NCBI RefSeq assembly: GCF_007096885.1
Contig: NZ_VJNO01000013.1
Location: forward strand, 113,170-177,169
Length of the DNA: 64,000 nucleotides
Reading direction: 5' to 3'
Origin: Streptomyces sp. 130
GTDB taxonomy: Bacteria > Actinomycetota > Actinomycetes > Streptomycetales > Streptomycetaceae
Position numbers and translations under genes: made by a program. A model generated the notes under the pieces. It did no database searches and was not told the origin of the DNA. It saw only the letters and a program-made list of their open reading frames with translations. Positions 7,679-17,334 of this stretch are shown in pieces. Each line of letters opens with the position of its first letter. The stretch's first letter is position 1.

Positions 7679-8251
7679 GTGGACCCGACCAGTTCGTGGG
7701 AGGGCGGCGCCGCCGAACCGCCGGCGCCCGGCGACCTCCCCTCCGCCACCCTGACCCTGCACATCAACGGCACCGAGCGCACCCTCACCCTCGACCACCG
7801 CACCACCCTCCTGGACGCCCTGCGCCACCACCTGGACCTCACCGGGGCGAAGAAGGGCTGCGACCACGGCCAGTGCGGCGCCTGCACCGTCCTCGTGGAC
7901 GGCCGCCGCGCCAACAGCTGCCTGCTGCTGGCCGTCGCCCACGACGGGGCGCGCGTCACCACGGTCGAGGGCCTGGCGGACGGCGACCGGCTGCACCCGC
8001 TCCAGGAGGCGTTCCTGGAGCGGGACGCGTTCCAGTGCGGCTACTGCACACCGGGCCAGCTCTGCTCCGCCGCCGGCGTACTCGCCGAGGCCGGCCAGGG
8101 CCACCCCTCGCACGTCACCCCGCACGACGCGCCCGTCGCCGCACCAACCCGGCTCGACCCGCAGGAGATCCGGGAACGGATGAGCGGCAACCTCTGCCGG
8201 TGCGGCGCCTACCCGCGCATCGTCGAGGCCATCGAGGACGTGGCGTCGTGA
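7679..8251 (+). CDS. (2Fe-2S) subunit of xanthine dehydrogenase-family (PaoA-like) oxidoreductase
   Basis: A 190-residue electron-transfer subunit with two [2Fe-2S] clusters. The plant-type ferredoxin domain has Cys61, Cys66, Cys69 (CDHGQCGAC) and Cys81. The second helical domain has FQCGYCTPGQ and the pair in LCRCGAYPR. It shuttles electrons between the molybdenum centre of the third subunit and the FAD subunit. I chose GTG 7679 because GAAAGG (7664-7669) is 9 bases upstream; GTG 7670 would leave no spacing. Its stop overlaps the next start as GTGA (8248-8251), so translation is coupled. No Tat signal is seen, unlike E. coli PaoA, so the enzyme is probably cytoplasmic. Confidence 0.9.
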   Translation: MDPTSSWEGGAAEPPAPGDLPSATLTLHINGTERTLTLDHRTTLLDALRHHLDLTGAKKGCDHGQCGACTVLVDGRRANSCLLLAVAHDGARVTTVEGLADGDRLHPLQEAFLERDAFQCGYCTPGQLCSAAGVLAEAGQGHPSHVTPHDAPVAAPTRLDPQEIRERMSGNLCRCGAYPRIVEAIEDVAS

Positions 8252-9234
8252 AACCCTTCGCCTACCTGCGCGCCGAGACCGTCACCGACGCGGTACGCGC
8301 CTGCGCCGCCCACCCGGGCGCCAAGTTCCTCGGCGGCGGCACCAACCTGGTCGACCTGATGAAGCTCGGGGTGGAGACCCCCGGCATGCTGGTCGACGTC
8401 AGCCGGCTGCCGCTCGACCAGGTCACGGACACCGCCGACGGGGGCCTGCGCATCGGCGCCACCGTGCGCAACAGCGACCTGGCCGCCCACCCCGCCGTAC
8501 GGACCCGCTACCCGGCCCTGTCGCAGGCGCTGCTGGCCGGCGCGTCCGGGCAGCTGCGCAACATCGCGACCACCGGCGGCAACCTCCTCCAGCGCACCCG
8601 CTGCCCCTACTTCCAGGACACCTCCAAGCCCTGCAACAAACGCGAACCCGGCACCGGCTGCCCCGCCATCGAGGGCAACCACCGCGACCTCGCCGTCATC
8701 GGGCACTCCGAGGAGTGCGTCGCCACCCACCCCTCCGACATGGCCGTGGCCCTCGCCGCGCTCGACGCGGACGTGGTGCTGCACGGGCCGGAGGGCGAAC
8801 GGACCGTCGCGGTGACCGGCTTCCACCGGCTGCCCGGCGACAACCCCGACGCCGACACGGTCGTCCGGCCCGGCGAGCTGGTCACCGAGGTGCTGCTGCC
8901 GCCCCTGGCCGACGGCACGGTCTGCCTCTACCGCAAGGCCCGCGACCGCGCGTCCTACGCCTTCGCCCTGGCCTCCGTCGCCGCCGTCCTGCGCGTACGC
9001 GACGGGCGCGTCGAGCACGCGGCCCTGGCGTTCGGCGGACTCGCCCACCGCCCCTGGCGGGCCCGCGCCGCCGAGGAGATCCTGCGCGGCGCACCCGCCA
9101 CCGACGCGACCTTCCTCCGGGCCGCCGACGCCGAGCTGGCCGGCGCCCGCCCCCTGCGCGACAACGCGTTCAAGGTCCGCCTCGCCCGGCACCTGGCCGT
9201 CGACGCCCTCGCCGAACTCACCGCCCGCACCTGA
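8248..9234 (+). CDS. FAD-binding subunit (PaoB-like) of molybdenum hydroxylase, with extra Fe-S loop
   Basis: A 328-residue FAD subunit of the xanthine dehydrogenase family. The FAD-binding motif is GGGTNLVDLMKLG near residues 30-42, and ATTGGNLLQRTRCPYF follows. The segment with RTRCPYF, KPCNKREPGTGCPA and SEECVATHPSD holds four cysteines. This matches the [4Fe-4S] insertion known from PaoB and from 4-hydroxybenzoyl-CoA reductase beta subunits. The C-terminal CO-dehydrogenase flavoprotein domain has YRKARDRASYAFALASVAA. The GTG start overlaps the upstream stop. The third operon gene begins 18 bases after its end. Confidence 0.9.
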   Translation: MKPFAYLRAETVTDAVRACAAHPGAKFLGGGTNLVDLMKLGVETPGMLVDVSRLPLDQVTDTADGGLRIGATVRNSDLAAHPAVRTRYPALSQALLAGASGQLRNIATTGGNLLQRTRCPYFQDTSKPCNKREPGTGCPAIEGNHRDLAVIGHSEECVATHPSDMAVALAALDADVVLHGPEGERTVAVTGFHRLPGDNPDADTVVRPGELVTEVLLPPLADGTVCLYRKARDRASYAFALASVAAVLRVRDGRVEHAALAFGGLAHRPWRARAAEEILRGAPATDATFLRAADAELAGARPLRDNAFKVRLARHLAVDALAELTART

Positions 9235-9252
9235 AGAGCCGAGGATCCAGCC

Positions 9253-11352
9253 ATGAGCCAAGCCCCCCAGCCGCTCGGCGCGCCCGCCGTCCGCCGCGAG
9301 GGCCGCGCCAAGGTGACCGGCGCCGCGCGCTACGCCGCCGAACGCGGCCTGCCCGGCTGCCTGTACGCCTGGCCGGTCCCCGCCTCCGTGCCCACCGGCC
9401 GGGTCACCGCCGTCCGCACCGTCGACGCCCTCGCCCACCCCGGCGTCCACTCCGTGCTCACCCACGACAACGCCCCGCGCCTGGCCGAGCCGGACGACCC
9501 GATCCTCGCCGTCCTCCAGGACGACCGGGTGCCCCACCGCGGCTGGCCCGTCGCGCTCGTCGTCGCCGACAGCCTCGCGAGCGCCCGGGCCGGAGCCGCC
9601 GCCCTCCACATCACGTACGAGACCACCCCGCACGACGTCCTGCTCACCGAGGACCACCCCGGCCTCTACACCCCGGAACAGGCCAATGGCGGCTACCCCG
9701 CCGTCCGGGAACGCGGTGACTTCGACCGGGCCTTCGAGGCGTCACCGGTACGCGTCGACGTCACGTACACCCTGGAGCCGCTGCACAACCACCCCATGGA
9801 GCCGCACGCCACGACCGCGCACTGGTCGCCCGCCGGCCACCTCACCGTGTACGACTCCAGCCAGGGCGCCACCAAGGTCCGCGACAGCCTCGCCGCCGCC
9901 TTCGGGATCGGGACCGACCGGGTCACCGCCGTCTCCGAGCACGTCGGCGGCGGCTTCGGCTCCAAGGGCACCCCGCGCCCGCAGGCGGTGCTCGCCGCGA
10001 TGGCCGCCCTGCACACCGGCCACCCCGTCGAACTCGCCCTGCCCAGGCGGCAGATGCCCGCGCTCGTCGGCCACCGGGCGCCCACCGTGCAGCGCGTCAG
10101 GCTCGGCGCCGGCACCGACGGCACGCTCACCTCGGTCGCCCAGGAGATCATCACCCACACCTCCAGGGTCAAGGAGTTCGTGGAGCAGGCGGCCGTCCCC
10201 GCCCGCGTCATGTACGGCTCACCGCACAGCCGCACCGCGCACCGGGTCACCGCCCTCGACGTGCCCACCCCGTCGTGGATGCGCGCCCCGGGCGAGTGCC
10301 CCGGCATGTACGCCCTCGAATCCGCCATGGACGAACTCGCGGCGGAACTCGGCGCCGACCCCGTCGAACTGCGGCTGCGCAACGACCCGGCCGACGAGCC
10401 CGACTCCGGCAAGCCCTTCAGCAGCCGGGGCCTGGCGGCCTGTCTGCGGGAGGGCGCCGAACGCTTCGGCTGGCAGGGCCGCGATCCGGCCCCAGGCGTC
10501 CGCCGCGAGGGCGCCCTGCTGCTCGGCACGGGCGTCGCCTCCGCCACCTACCCCGTCTACGCGAGCCCCAGCCACGCCTCGGCGCACGCCCGCCCGGACG
10601 GCACCTACCGCATCGCCGTCAACGCCACCGACATCGGCACCGGCGCCCGCACCGTCCTCGCCCAGATCGCCGCCGAGGCGCTGGGCGCACCGCTGGACGA
10701 CGTGGCCATCGACATCGGCGACAGCGACCTGCCCGACGCCCCGCTGGCCGGCGGCTCGTCCGGCACCGCCTCCTGGGGCTGGGCCGTGCACAAGGCCGCC
10801 TCCGGGCTCGCGGCGGAGCTCGCGGCGCGCACCGGGCCGCTGCCCGCCGAAGGGGTGACCGTCACCGCCGACACCGCCGAGGAGACCGCCGAGGAATCCC
10901 CGTACGCCCGCCACGCCTTCGGGGCGCACTTCGCCGAGGTCGCCGTCGACACCCGCACCGGCGAGGTCCGGGTGCGCCGGATGCTCGGCGTCTTCGCGGC
11001 CGGCCGCATCCTCAACCCCCGTACCGCACGGTCCCAGTTCATCGGCGGCATGACCATGGGCATCGGCATGGCCCTGACCGAGGGCTCCACCCTGGACCCG
11101 GTCCACGGCGACTTCACCGAGTGCGACCTCGCCTCCTACCACGTCCCCGTCTGCGCCGACGTGGCCGCCGTCGACGCGTACTGGATCGAGGAGGACGACC
11201 CCCACCTCAACCCCATGGGCAGCAAGGGCATCGGCGAGATCGGCATCGTCGGCGCCGCCGCGGCCGTCGGGAACGCCTTCCGGCACGCGACCGGCGTCCG
11301 CCTGCGCACCCTGCCCCTCACACCCGACCGGGTGCTCACCCACCTGGCCTGA
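9253..11352 (+). CDS. molybdopterin-binding subunit (PaoC-like) of xanthine dehydrogenase family
   Basis: The 699-residue catalytic subunit carries the molybdenum cofactor. Visible landmarks are the N-terminal REGRAKVTGAARYAAE, EHVGGGFGSKGTPRPQ in the first Mo-binding domain, and AGGSSGTASWGW. The GSKGIGEIGIVGAAAAVGNA segment near the C-terminus (about residue 655) contains the conserved base Glu of the family. The substrate is not predictable; relatives oxidise aldehydes or N-heterocycles. The gene is preceded by a GAGGATCC-type ribosome site and ends the operon. No adjacent XdhC/PaoD-type maturation gene is present, so cofactor sulfuration must be supplied from elsewhere. Confidence 0.92.
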   Translation: MSQAPQPLGAPAVRREGRAKVTGAARYAAERGLPGCLYAWPVPASVPTGRVTAVRTVDALAHPGVHSVLTHDNAPRLAEPDDPILAVLQDDRVPHRGWPVALVVADSLASARAGAAALHITYETTPHDVLLTEDHPGLYTPEQANGGYPAVRERGDFDRAFEASPVRVDVTYTLEPLHNHPMEPHATTAHWSPAGHLTVYDSSQGATKVRDSLAAAFGIGTDRVTAVSEHVGGGFGSKGTPRPQAVLAAMAALHTGHPVELALPRRQMPALVGHRAPTVQRVRLGAGTDGTLTSVAQEIITHTSRVKEFVEQAAVPARVMYGSPHSRTAHRVTALDVPTPSWMRAPGECPGMYALESAMDELAAELGADPVELRLRNDPADEPDSGKPFSSRGLAACLREGAERFGWQGRDPAPGVRREGALLLGTGVASATYPVYASPSHASAHARPDGTYRIAVNATDIGTGARTVLAQIAAEALGAPLDDVAIDIGDSDLPDAPLAGGSSGTASWGWAVHKAASGLAAELAARTGPLPAEGVTVTADTAEETAEESPYARHAFGAHFAEVAVDTRTGEVRVRRMLGVFAAGRILNPRTARSQFIGGMTMGIGMALTEGSTLDPVHGDFTECDLASYHVPVCADVAAVDAYWIEEDDPHLNPMGSKGIGEIGIVGAAAAVGNAFRHATGVRLRTLPLTPDRVLTHLA

Positions 11353-11379
11353 CCGAAATGTTGCGCGACCGGCCCAGCC

Positions 11380-11401
11380 GGGTCACCCTGTGGAGTGACC
11401 C
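11380..11401. promoter_or_regulatory. inverted repeat GGGTCAC-N8-GTGACCC
   Basis: Perfect 7 bp arms with an 8 bp spacer lie 28 bases after the molybdenum hydroxylase operon and 88 bases before the ATPase gene. The GTCAC/GTGAC arms resemble half-sites of several Streptomyces developmental regulators. It could also be a weak terminator stem, but no T run follows. Confidence 0.4.
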
Positions 11402-11488
11402 AGAAGAGACATCTGCTCACTCTTCGTATTCGGGGGTCGTTGGTTCAACGAGGCGAAGTCGTGGGCCTCGATGTGAGGAGCCTCGACG

Positions 11489-12016
11489 ATGACCGTTCCA
11501 CTCGACCGGCACTATCTGGTCGAACTCCAGGTTTCCGCAGACCGCGTGGACCAGCTGCGACGCATAATCGCGGCCCACCTGCGGCACTGGAGTCTCGAAC
11601 TCCACGTACGGCCCGTGTGCCGTGCCGTGGAGGAGCTGCTGACCAATGTCCACCGGCACGTCGGTGACGACAACCGCTGCGTCGTCGAACTCCGCTGGTC
11701 CGGACGGCACCTCACGGTCTCCGTCGCCGACAACGGCTCCGAGATGCCGCGGCTGCTCCACGAGGGCGGCGGCCTGAGCCGGGTCATGGCCCTCAGCGAC
11801 AGCTGGGGCACCTGCCGGACCGCCGACGGCAAGGTCGTCTGGTTCACCCGGTACGCCCAGGAGCCCCAGCACATCGAGCTGGTGCCGCTGCCGCCGCTGC
11901 CCGGCGTCCGCGAGTCCCGCCGCCCGCCGGCCGCGGTCGCGGAGATCCCCGAACCGGTCCCGGCCGCCGCCGACGAGACCGTCCCCGTCCCCGACGCCGC
12001 CCCCGCGCTCGTCTGA
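11489..12016 (+). CDS. ATP-binding protein, HATPase_c / anti-sigma-factor-like kinase
   Basis: A 175-residue protein. It has a GHKL (Bergerat) ATPase domain over about residues 20-125: the N-box AVEELLTNVHRHVGD, the G1 box VADNGSEMP, and GGGLSRVMALSDSWG in place of a G2 box. The last 40 residues are a Pro/Ala/Val-rich tail. Streptomyces have many such orphan ATPases. They resemble the SpoIIAB/RsbW class, which phosphorylates anti-sigma antagonists, but the partner is rarely encoded nearby and none is seen here. The ATG is preceded by TGAGGAGCC. The PP2C phosphatases at 47.8 and 62.5 kb are candidate functional partners only in a general sense. Confidence 0.85.
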   Translation: MTVPLDRHYLVELQVSADRVDQLRRIIAAHLRHWSLELHVRPVCRAVEELLTNVHRHVGDDNRCVVELRWSGRHLTVSVADNGSEMPRLLHEGGGLSRVMALSDSWGTCRTADGKVVWFTRYAQEPQHIELVPLPPLPGVRESRRPPAAVAEIPEPVPAAADETVPVPDAAPALV

Positions 12017-12044
12017 GACACACGCCCCCGCCCCACCGCGGGCC

Positions 12045-12097
12045 CCCGGCCGGCGCGGATCGCATGCCCCGAGCACGCATGATCCGCGCCGGCCGGG
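12045..12097. terminator. 17 bp perfect hairpin after the ATPase gene
   Basis: The arms CCCGGCCGGCGCGGATC (12045-12061) and its exact complement (12081-12097) enclose a 19-base loop that can itself form an ATGC/GCAT stem. It sits 28 bases after the ATPase stop codon and before the dehydrogenase gene. There is no T tract, which is normal for terminators in this genus. Confidence 0.75.
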
Positions 12098-12192
12098 TAT
12101 GCGGTGGCGGGGGCGGTGCCGCGCACGGCCCGCGTTGCGGGCGGGCCCGCCGCGCGGCACGGTCGGAGTACCGAGGCAAGGAGGCCACAGGC

Positions 12193-13605
12193 ATGCCCAT
12201 CGCGACGGTCAATCCCGCGAACGGCGAGACGCTCAGGACGTTCGACGCGCTGGAGGACGACGAGATCGAGAAGCGGATCGCCGCGGCCGACGCCGCCTTC
12301 CGCGACCACCGCACCACCACGTTCGCCGAACGCGCCCGGCTGCTCGACCGGGCCGCCGGCCTCCTGGACGAGGACCGGGAGGACATCGCGCGCACGATGA
12401 CCCTGGAGATGGGCAAGCCCATCACGGCGGCCCGCGCCGAGGCCGCGAAGTGCGCCAAGGCGATGCGCTGGTACGCCGCACACGCCGAGGAACTGCTCGC
12501 CGACGAACACCCGGCAGCCGCCGATGTGGAGGACTCCGGCGCGGTGCGCGCCTACGTCCGCTACCGGCCGCTCGGCCCGGTCCTCGCCGTGATGCCGTGG
12601 AACTTCCCGCTGTGGCAGGTCGTGCGCTTCGCCGCCCCCGCCCTGATGGCCGGCAACACGTGCCTGCTGAAGCACGCGTCGAACGTGCCGCAGACCGCGC
12701 TGTACCTCGGCGACCTCTTCCACCGCGCCGGCTTCCCGGCCGGCTGCTTCCAGACCCTGCTCGTCGGCTCCAAGGCCGTCGAGGGCATCCTCCGCGACCG
12801 CCGGGTGGCCGCCGCGACGCTCACCGGCAGCGAACCGGCCGGCCGTTCCGTGGCCGCCATCGCCGGTGACGAGGTCAAGCACACCGTCCTGGAACTCGGC
12901 GGCAGCGACCCCTACCTGGTCCTGCCCTCGGCGGACGTCGCCAAGGCCGCCCGCACCGCCGTCACCGCCCGCGTCCAGAACAACGGCCAGTCGTGCATCG
13001 CCGCCAAGCGGTTCATCGTGCACACCGAGGTCTACGAGGAGTTCGCCGAGCGCTTCACCGTCGGCATGCGGGAGCTGACCGTGGGCGACCCGCTGGAGGA
13101 GACCACCGACGTCGGGCCGATCGCCATGGAACAGGGGCGCGCGGACCTGGAGGAGCTGGTGGACGACGCGGTGAACCGGGGCGCCGAGGCGCTGTGCGGC
13201 GGCAAACGCCCCGAGGGCCTGGGCGGCGGGCTGGAGAACGGCTGGTTCTACGCGCCCACCGTCCTCGCCGGCGTCACGCCCGGGATGCGCGTCCACCGAG
13301 AGGAGACCTTCGGCCCGGTCGCCACCCTCTACCGCGTGGACAGCCTCGACGAGGCCGTGGACGTGGCCAACGACACCTCCTTCGGGCTCAGCTCCAACGT
13401 GTGGACCCGCGACGCCGGCGAGGCCGAGCGCTGCGTCCGGGACCTCCAGGCGGGCGGCGTCTTCTTCAACGGCATGACCGCCTCCCACCCCGCGCTGCCC
13501 TTCGGCGGGGTGAAGCGCTCGGGCTACGGGCGTGAGCTCGCCGGGCACGGCATCCGGGAGTTCTGCAACGCCACCACCGTCTGGTACGGCTCCGAGCCCC
13601 GGTGA
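12193..13605 (+). CDS. gabD: NAD(P)-dependent succinate-semialdehyde dehydrogenase
   Basis: A 470-residue aldehyde dehydrogenase that oxidises succinate semialdehyde to succinate in GABA degradation. The catalytic residues are visible: Glu234 in [11 protein letters not shown] and Cys268 in [22 protein letters not shown] (134-143) and [11 protein letters not shown] line the cofactor site, and [14 protein letters not shown] is near the C-terminus. The match to the GabD/Sad group ([13 protein letters not shown]) is close, but specificity is inferred. ATG 12193 follows AAGGAGG. The phosphoketolase gene begins 43 bases after its stop and may be co-transcribed. Confidence 0.88.
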   Translation: MPIATVNPANGETLRTFDALEDDEIEKRIAAADAAFRDHRTTTFAERARLLDRAAGLLDEDREDIARTMTLEMGKPITAARAEAAKCAKAMRWYAAHAEELLADEHPAAADVEDSGAVRAYVRYRPLGPVLAVMPWNFPLWQVVRFAAPALMAGNTCLLKHASNVPQTALYLGDLFHRAGFPAGCFQTLLVGSKAVEGILRDRRVAAATLTGSEPAGRSVAAIAGDEVKHTVLELGGSDPYLVLPSADVAKAARTAVTARVQNNGQSCIAAKRFIVHTEVYEEFAERFTVGMRELTVGDPLEETTDVGPIAMEQGRADLEELVDDAVNRGAEALCGGKRPEGLGGGLENGWFYAPTVLAGVTPGMRVHREETFGPVATLYRVDSLDEAVDVANDTSFGLSSNVWTRDAGEAERCVRDLQAGGVFFNGMTASHPALPFGGVKRSGYGRELAGHGIREFCNATTVWYGSEPR

Positions 13606-13648
13606 CCGTACGCGCGACGTCCCGCACCAGCCCCGCTGAGAGGTCACC

Positions 13649-16027
13649 ATGAGCGACGCCCCACCGCCGTCCGGCCCGTCCGACCAGGAACTCGACGCGC
13701 TGGACGCGCACTGGCGGGCAGCCAACTACCTGGCCGTCGGGCAGATCTACCTGATGGACAACCCCCTGCTGACCCGGCCGCTCGCCCCCGAGCACATCAA
13801 ACCCCGGCTGCTCGGCCACTGGGGCACCTCGCCCGGGCTCAACCTCGTGTACACCCACCTCAACCGCCTCATCAGCGCGCGCGGCACACCGGCGCTGTGC
13901 ATCTGGGGCCCCGGCCACGGCGGGCCCGCCGTCCTCGCCGGCTCCTGGCTGGAGGGCAGCTACTCGGAGGCGTACCCGGACGTCAGCCGGGACGCGGAGG
14001 GCATGGGGCGGCTGTTCAAGCAGTTCTCGTTCCCCGGAGGCGTCCCCAGCCACGTCGCCCCCGAGACGCCGGGCTCCATCCACGAGGGCGGCGAACTCGG
14101 CTACTCCCTCGCCCACGCCTACGGTGCCGCCCTCGACCACCCCGAGCTGCTGGTCGCCTGCGTCATCGGCGACGGCGAGGCGGAGACCGGACCGCTCGCC
14201 GGGTCCTGGCACGCCAACAAGTTCCTCGATCCGGTGCACGACGGGGCCGTTCTGCCGGTCCTCCACCTCAACGGCTACAAGATCGCCAACCCGACGGTCC
14301 TGGCTCGCCTCCCGCAGACCGAGCTCGACGCCCTGCTGCGCGGCTACGGCCACGACCCGCTCTACGTGGAGGGCGACGAACCCCGCGCCGTGCACCGGGC
14401 GATGGCCCTCGCCATGGACCGCGCCGCCGACCGCATCGCGGAGATCCAGGCCGCCGCCCGCACCGGCGGCGACACCGACCGCCCGCGCTGGCCGATGATC
14501 GTGCTGCGGACCCCGAAGGGCTGGACCGGGCCCGCCGAGGTCGACGGGCTGCCCGTCGAAGGCACCTGGCGCGCCCACCAGGTCCCGCTGCCCGGCGTCC
14601 GCGACGACGCCGGCCACCTGCGCCAGCTGGAGGCGTGGCTGCGGTCCTACCGGCCGGACGAACTCTTCGACGCCGAGGGCCGCCCCACGCAGCAGGTCCT
14701 CGCCTGCGTCCCCGAGGGCGCCGCCCGCCTCGGCGCCACCCCGTACGCCAACGGCGGCCTGCTCCTGCGCGACCTGCCCGTCCCGGACCTCGACGCGTTC
14801 GCCGTCCCGGTGGACCGGCCCGGCACCACGCTGCGTGAGCCCACCCGCGTGCTGGGCGGTCTTCTCGAAGCGGTCATGGCCGCGACGGCCGACCGCAGGG
14901 ACTTCCGCCTCGTCGGCCCCGACGAGACGGCCTCCAACCGGCTCGACGCCGTCTACGAGGCCAGCGGCAAGGCATGGCAGGCCCGCACCCTCCCGACCGA
15001 CGAGCACCTCGCCCGGGACGGCCGGGTCATGGAGGTCCTGTCGGAGCATCTGTGCCAGGGCTGGCTGGAGGGCTATCTGCTGACCGGCCGGCACGGGCTG
15101 TTCTCCTGCTACGAGGCGTTCGCGCACATCGTGGACTCGATGGTCAACCAGCACATCAAGTGGCTGCGCACCTCCCGCCGCCTCGCCTGGCGCCGCCCCA
15201 TCGCCTCGCTGAACTACCTGCTCACCTCACACGTCTGGCGCCAGGACCACAACGGCTTCTCGCACCAGGACCCGGGGTTCGTGGACCACATCCTCAACAA
15301 GAGCCCCGAAGTCGTACGCGTCTACCTCCCGCCGGACACCAACACCCTGCTCTCCGTCGCCGACCACGCCCTGCGCAGCCGGGACTACGTCAACGTGATC
15401 GTGGCCGGCAAGCAGCCCGGCTACGACTGGCTCACCCTCGACCAGGCGCGGACGCACTGCGCGCGCGGCGCCGGCCTCTGGGAGTGGGCGGGCACGGAGG
15501 ACGGCAGCCGCGAGCCCGACGTGGTGCTCGCCTGCGCCGGTGACGTACCCACGCTGGAGACCCTGGCCGCCGCCCAGCTGCTGCGGCGCCATCTGCCGGA
15601 GCTGGCGGTGCGGGTGGTCAACGTCGTCGACATGGCCCGGCTCATGCCGCACTCCGAGCACCCGCACGGCATGCCGGACTCCGAGTACGACGCGCTGTTC
15701 ACCCGGGGCAAGCCGGTCATCTTCGCGTACCACGGCTACCCGTGGCTGATCCACCGGCTGGCCTACCGCCGCGCCGGCCACGGCGACCTGCATGTGCGGG
15801 GCTACAAGGAGGAGGGCACGACCACCACGCCCTTCGACATGGTGGTCCGCAACGACCTCGACCGCTACCGGCTCGTCATGGACGTCATCGACCGGGTCCC
15901 CGGCCTGGGCGTGCGCGCCGTGGCGGTGCGTCAGGAGATGGCGGACACCCGCACCCGCCACCACGCCTGGATCCGCGAACACGGCACCGACCTGCCCGAG
16001 GTGGCCAACTGGTCCTGGGAGGGCTGA
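13649..16027 (+). CDS. xfp: phosphoketolase (xylulose-5-phosphate/fructose-6-phosphate)
   Basis: This 792-residue thiamine-diphosphate enzyme cleaves xylulose-5-P or fructose-6-P with phosphate to give acetyl-phosphate plus glyceraldehyde-3-P or erythrose-4-P. The family features are complete: [34 protein letters not shown], the TPP/Mg motif [34 protein letters not shown], and [18 protein letters not shown] in the middle domain. Length is normal. The ATG has GAGAGGTCACC in front. It follows the semialdehyde dehydrogenase closely and ends at a strong convergent hairpin. Phosphoketolase would offer a bypass of lower glycolysis leading to acetate or acetyl-CoA. Confidence 0.96.
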   Translation: MSDAPPPSGPSDQELDALDAHWRAANYLAVGQIYLMDNPLLTRPLAPEHIKPRLLGHWGTSPGLNLVYTHLNRLISARGTPALCIWGPGHGGPAVLAGSWLEGSYSEAYPDVSRDAEGMGRLFKQFSFPGGVPSHVAPETPGSIHEGGELGYSLAHAYGAALDHPELLVACVIGDGEAETGPLAGSWHANKFLDPVHDGAVLPVLHLNGYKIANPTVLARLPQTELDALLRGYGHDPLYVEGDEPRAVHRAMALAMDRAADRIAEIQAAARTGGDTDRPRWPMIVLRTPKGWTGPAEVDGLPVEGTWRAHQVPLPGVRDDAGHLRQLEAWLRSYRPDELFDAEGRPTQQVLACVPEGAARLGATPYANGGLLLRDLPVPDLDAFAVPVDRPGTTLREPTRVLGGLLEAVMAATADRRDFRLVGPDETASNRLDAVYEASGKAWQARTLPTDEHLARDGRVMEVLSEHLCQGWLEGYLLTGRHGLFSCYEAFAHIVDSMVNQHIKWLRTSRRLAWRRPIASLNYLLTSHVWRQDHNGFSHQDPGFVDHILNKSPEVVRVYLPPDTNTLLSVADHALRSRDYVNVIVAGKQPGYDWLTLDQARTHCARGAGLWEWAGTEDGSREPDVVLACAGDVPTLETLAAAQLLRRHLPELAVRVVNVVDMARLMPHSEHPHGMPDSEYDALFTRGKPVIFAYHGYPWLIHRLAYRRAGHGDLHVRGYKEEGTTTTPFDMVVRNDLDRYRLVMDVIDRVPGLGVRAVAVRQEMADTRTRHHAWIREHGTDLPEVANWSWEG

Positions 16028-16039
16028 GCCCCGGTGCAC

Positions 16040-16078
16040 GGTGAGGGCCCGGACGGATTCTCCGTCCGGGCCCTCACC
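16040..16078. terminator. 17 bp perfect bidirectional terminator hairpin
   Basis: GGTGAGGGCCCGGACGG (16040-16056) pairs perfectly with 16062-16078 around a 5-base loop, in the 66-base gap between the converging phosphoketolase and baeRF genes. Confidence 0.85.
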
Positions 16079-16093
16079 ACGCAACCGGCTCGC

Positions 16094-17209
16094 TCAGAAG
16101 CGCAGTTCGGCAGCGATCCTGCCGTGCCCCTTGAGCGAGTCGTCCGCCACGAAGAACACCTCCGCGCCGCTGTCCAGCGCCGCCTCCACCAGCTCGTCCA
16201 CGATGTCCTCGCGCACGCTTACGTCGGACGGGTCGACCACGTCGTCCGTCACCGGCTTCAGGTGTTCCTGGTCGACCCGCACCGTCTGCTGGTAGTGCTC
16301 CTCCACGGCCACCAGGCCGGCGCGGCCCTCGCGCACCGCGGCCCACACCTCGTCGAGCCCGCCGGCGAACGCCTTGCGGCCGCGCGCCGCGTCCAGCCGC
16401 CCGTCGATCTCCTTCGCGAAGTGCTCGCGCCGGGCGTCCAGGGCCGGGCGCAGCTCGGTGAGCAGGTCGCGGGGCGCGTTGTCGGCCGGCGCGCCCTTGG
16501 TGACCCGGCCGACCGCGTCCTTCGCGCACTCGCTGACCTCGTCGAACAGCGCGAGCGCCGGCGCGATGCCCACCAGGTACAGCGGACGGGGGTCGGTGGC
16601 CAGGACGGCACGCAGCTTCTCGTCCACCGTGCGCAGGAAGTTGCGGGTGTCCTCGCTGGCGAAGTTGGACGGCGTGTCGCCGGTCCGCTCCATGCGCTGC
16701 GGGTTGAACTCCTCGCGCGGGGCGGTCAGCGGGAAGCCGCCGGCGTGGGCCTCCTGGGCGGACTCCGTGGTGCCGCTGAAGAGGGCGGCGTGGTCGGCGG
16801 CCACGGTGAGCGCCCAGAAGGGGCGCGCCTGCGCCTTCGCGGCGACCAGGTTCCGGGTGAGGTAGCTGTCGCTCAGCACCACCCGTTCGGGCGTGGTACG
16901 CGGCAGCCGCCAGATCTGGTACTCGTCGGCCGTGGCGAGGAGCACGAGCGCGTCCAGGGCCCGGCGCTGGTCGAGTTCGCCGGCCGCGCGGTCGAGCTGC
17001 TGCTTGATCGCGGCGCACGCGTCCCGGCCGACCTCCGGATCGGCTTCCAGCCGGTTGTGCGCCTCGGAGAGCAGGTTGCGCAGGCGTACCGCGTCCTGGG
17101 CGTTGTCCGGGGCGCGCCGGTGGGTCGGCATGGTCAGGGACAGGGCCGGATAGGGCCTGGTGCGACGCAGCTCCTGCAGCAGGCCGGCGGTCAGGGCGTC
17201 CGTGTCCAT
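16094..17209 (-). CDS. baeRF3-type eRF1-like domain protein
   Basis: A 371-residue cytoplasmic protein of the bacterial/archaeal eRF1-like group, whose members resemble peptide release factors and have been proposed to act in ribosome-linked quality control. Landmarks are LTMPTHRRAPDNAQDAVRLR near the N-terminus, RPLYLVGIAPALALFDEV in the middle, and the C-terminal GAEVFFVADDSLKGHGRIAA. There is no GGQ motif visible, so catalysis of peptidyl-tRNA hydrolysis cannot be claimed. The ATG at 17209 has GGGAGGG 5 bases upstream. Its function in Streptomyces is unknown. Confidence 0.8.
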   Translation of the reverse strand: MDTDALTAGLLQELRRTRPYPALSLTMPTHRRAPDNAQDAVRLRNLLSEAHNRLEADPEVGRDACAAIKQQLDRAAGELDQRRALDALVLLATADEYQIWRLPRTTPERVVLSDSYLTRNLVAAKAQARPFWALTVAADHAALFSGTTESAQEAHAGGFPLTAPREEFNPQRMERTGDTPSNFASEDTRNFLRTVDEKLRAVLATDPRPLYLVGIAPALALFDEVSECAKDAVGRVTKGAPADNAPRDLLTELRPALDARREHFAKEIDGRLDAARGRKAFAGGLDEVWAAVREGRAGLVAVEEHYQQTVRVDQEHLKPVTDDVVDPSDVSVREDIVDELVEAALDSGAEVFFVADDSLKGHGRIAAELRF

Positions 17210-17334
17210 CAGTTCCCTCCCGGGGAATTGCGCGCACTGCGTGCGGAGCGGGTGGATCAACGAGTCAATTCATACCTTTTGATCCTCATGTGGGCGAGTT
17301 GGTCATCCCGGGTGCGGTCCGCCCCGTCAGGTCG

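Noticed and set aside
8209..9657. Long open frame on the minus strand (482 codons) opposite the molybdenum hydroxylase genes
   Set aside because: Its composition is the mirror of GC3-rich coding on the other strand (Gly/Val/Ala-rich, no motif); the + strand genes are unambiguous.
11381..11401. BldD box at the inverted repeat before the ATPase gene
   Set aside because: Only the first part fits TNACNCWGNGTNA; the second half breaks at two fixed positions.
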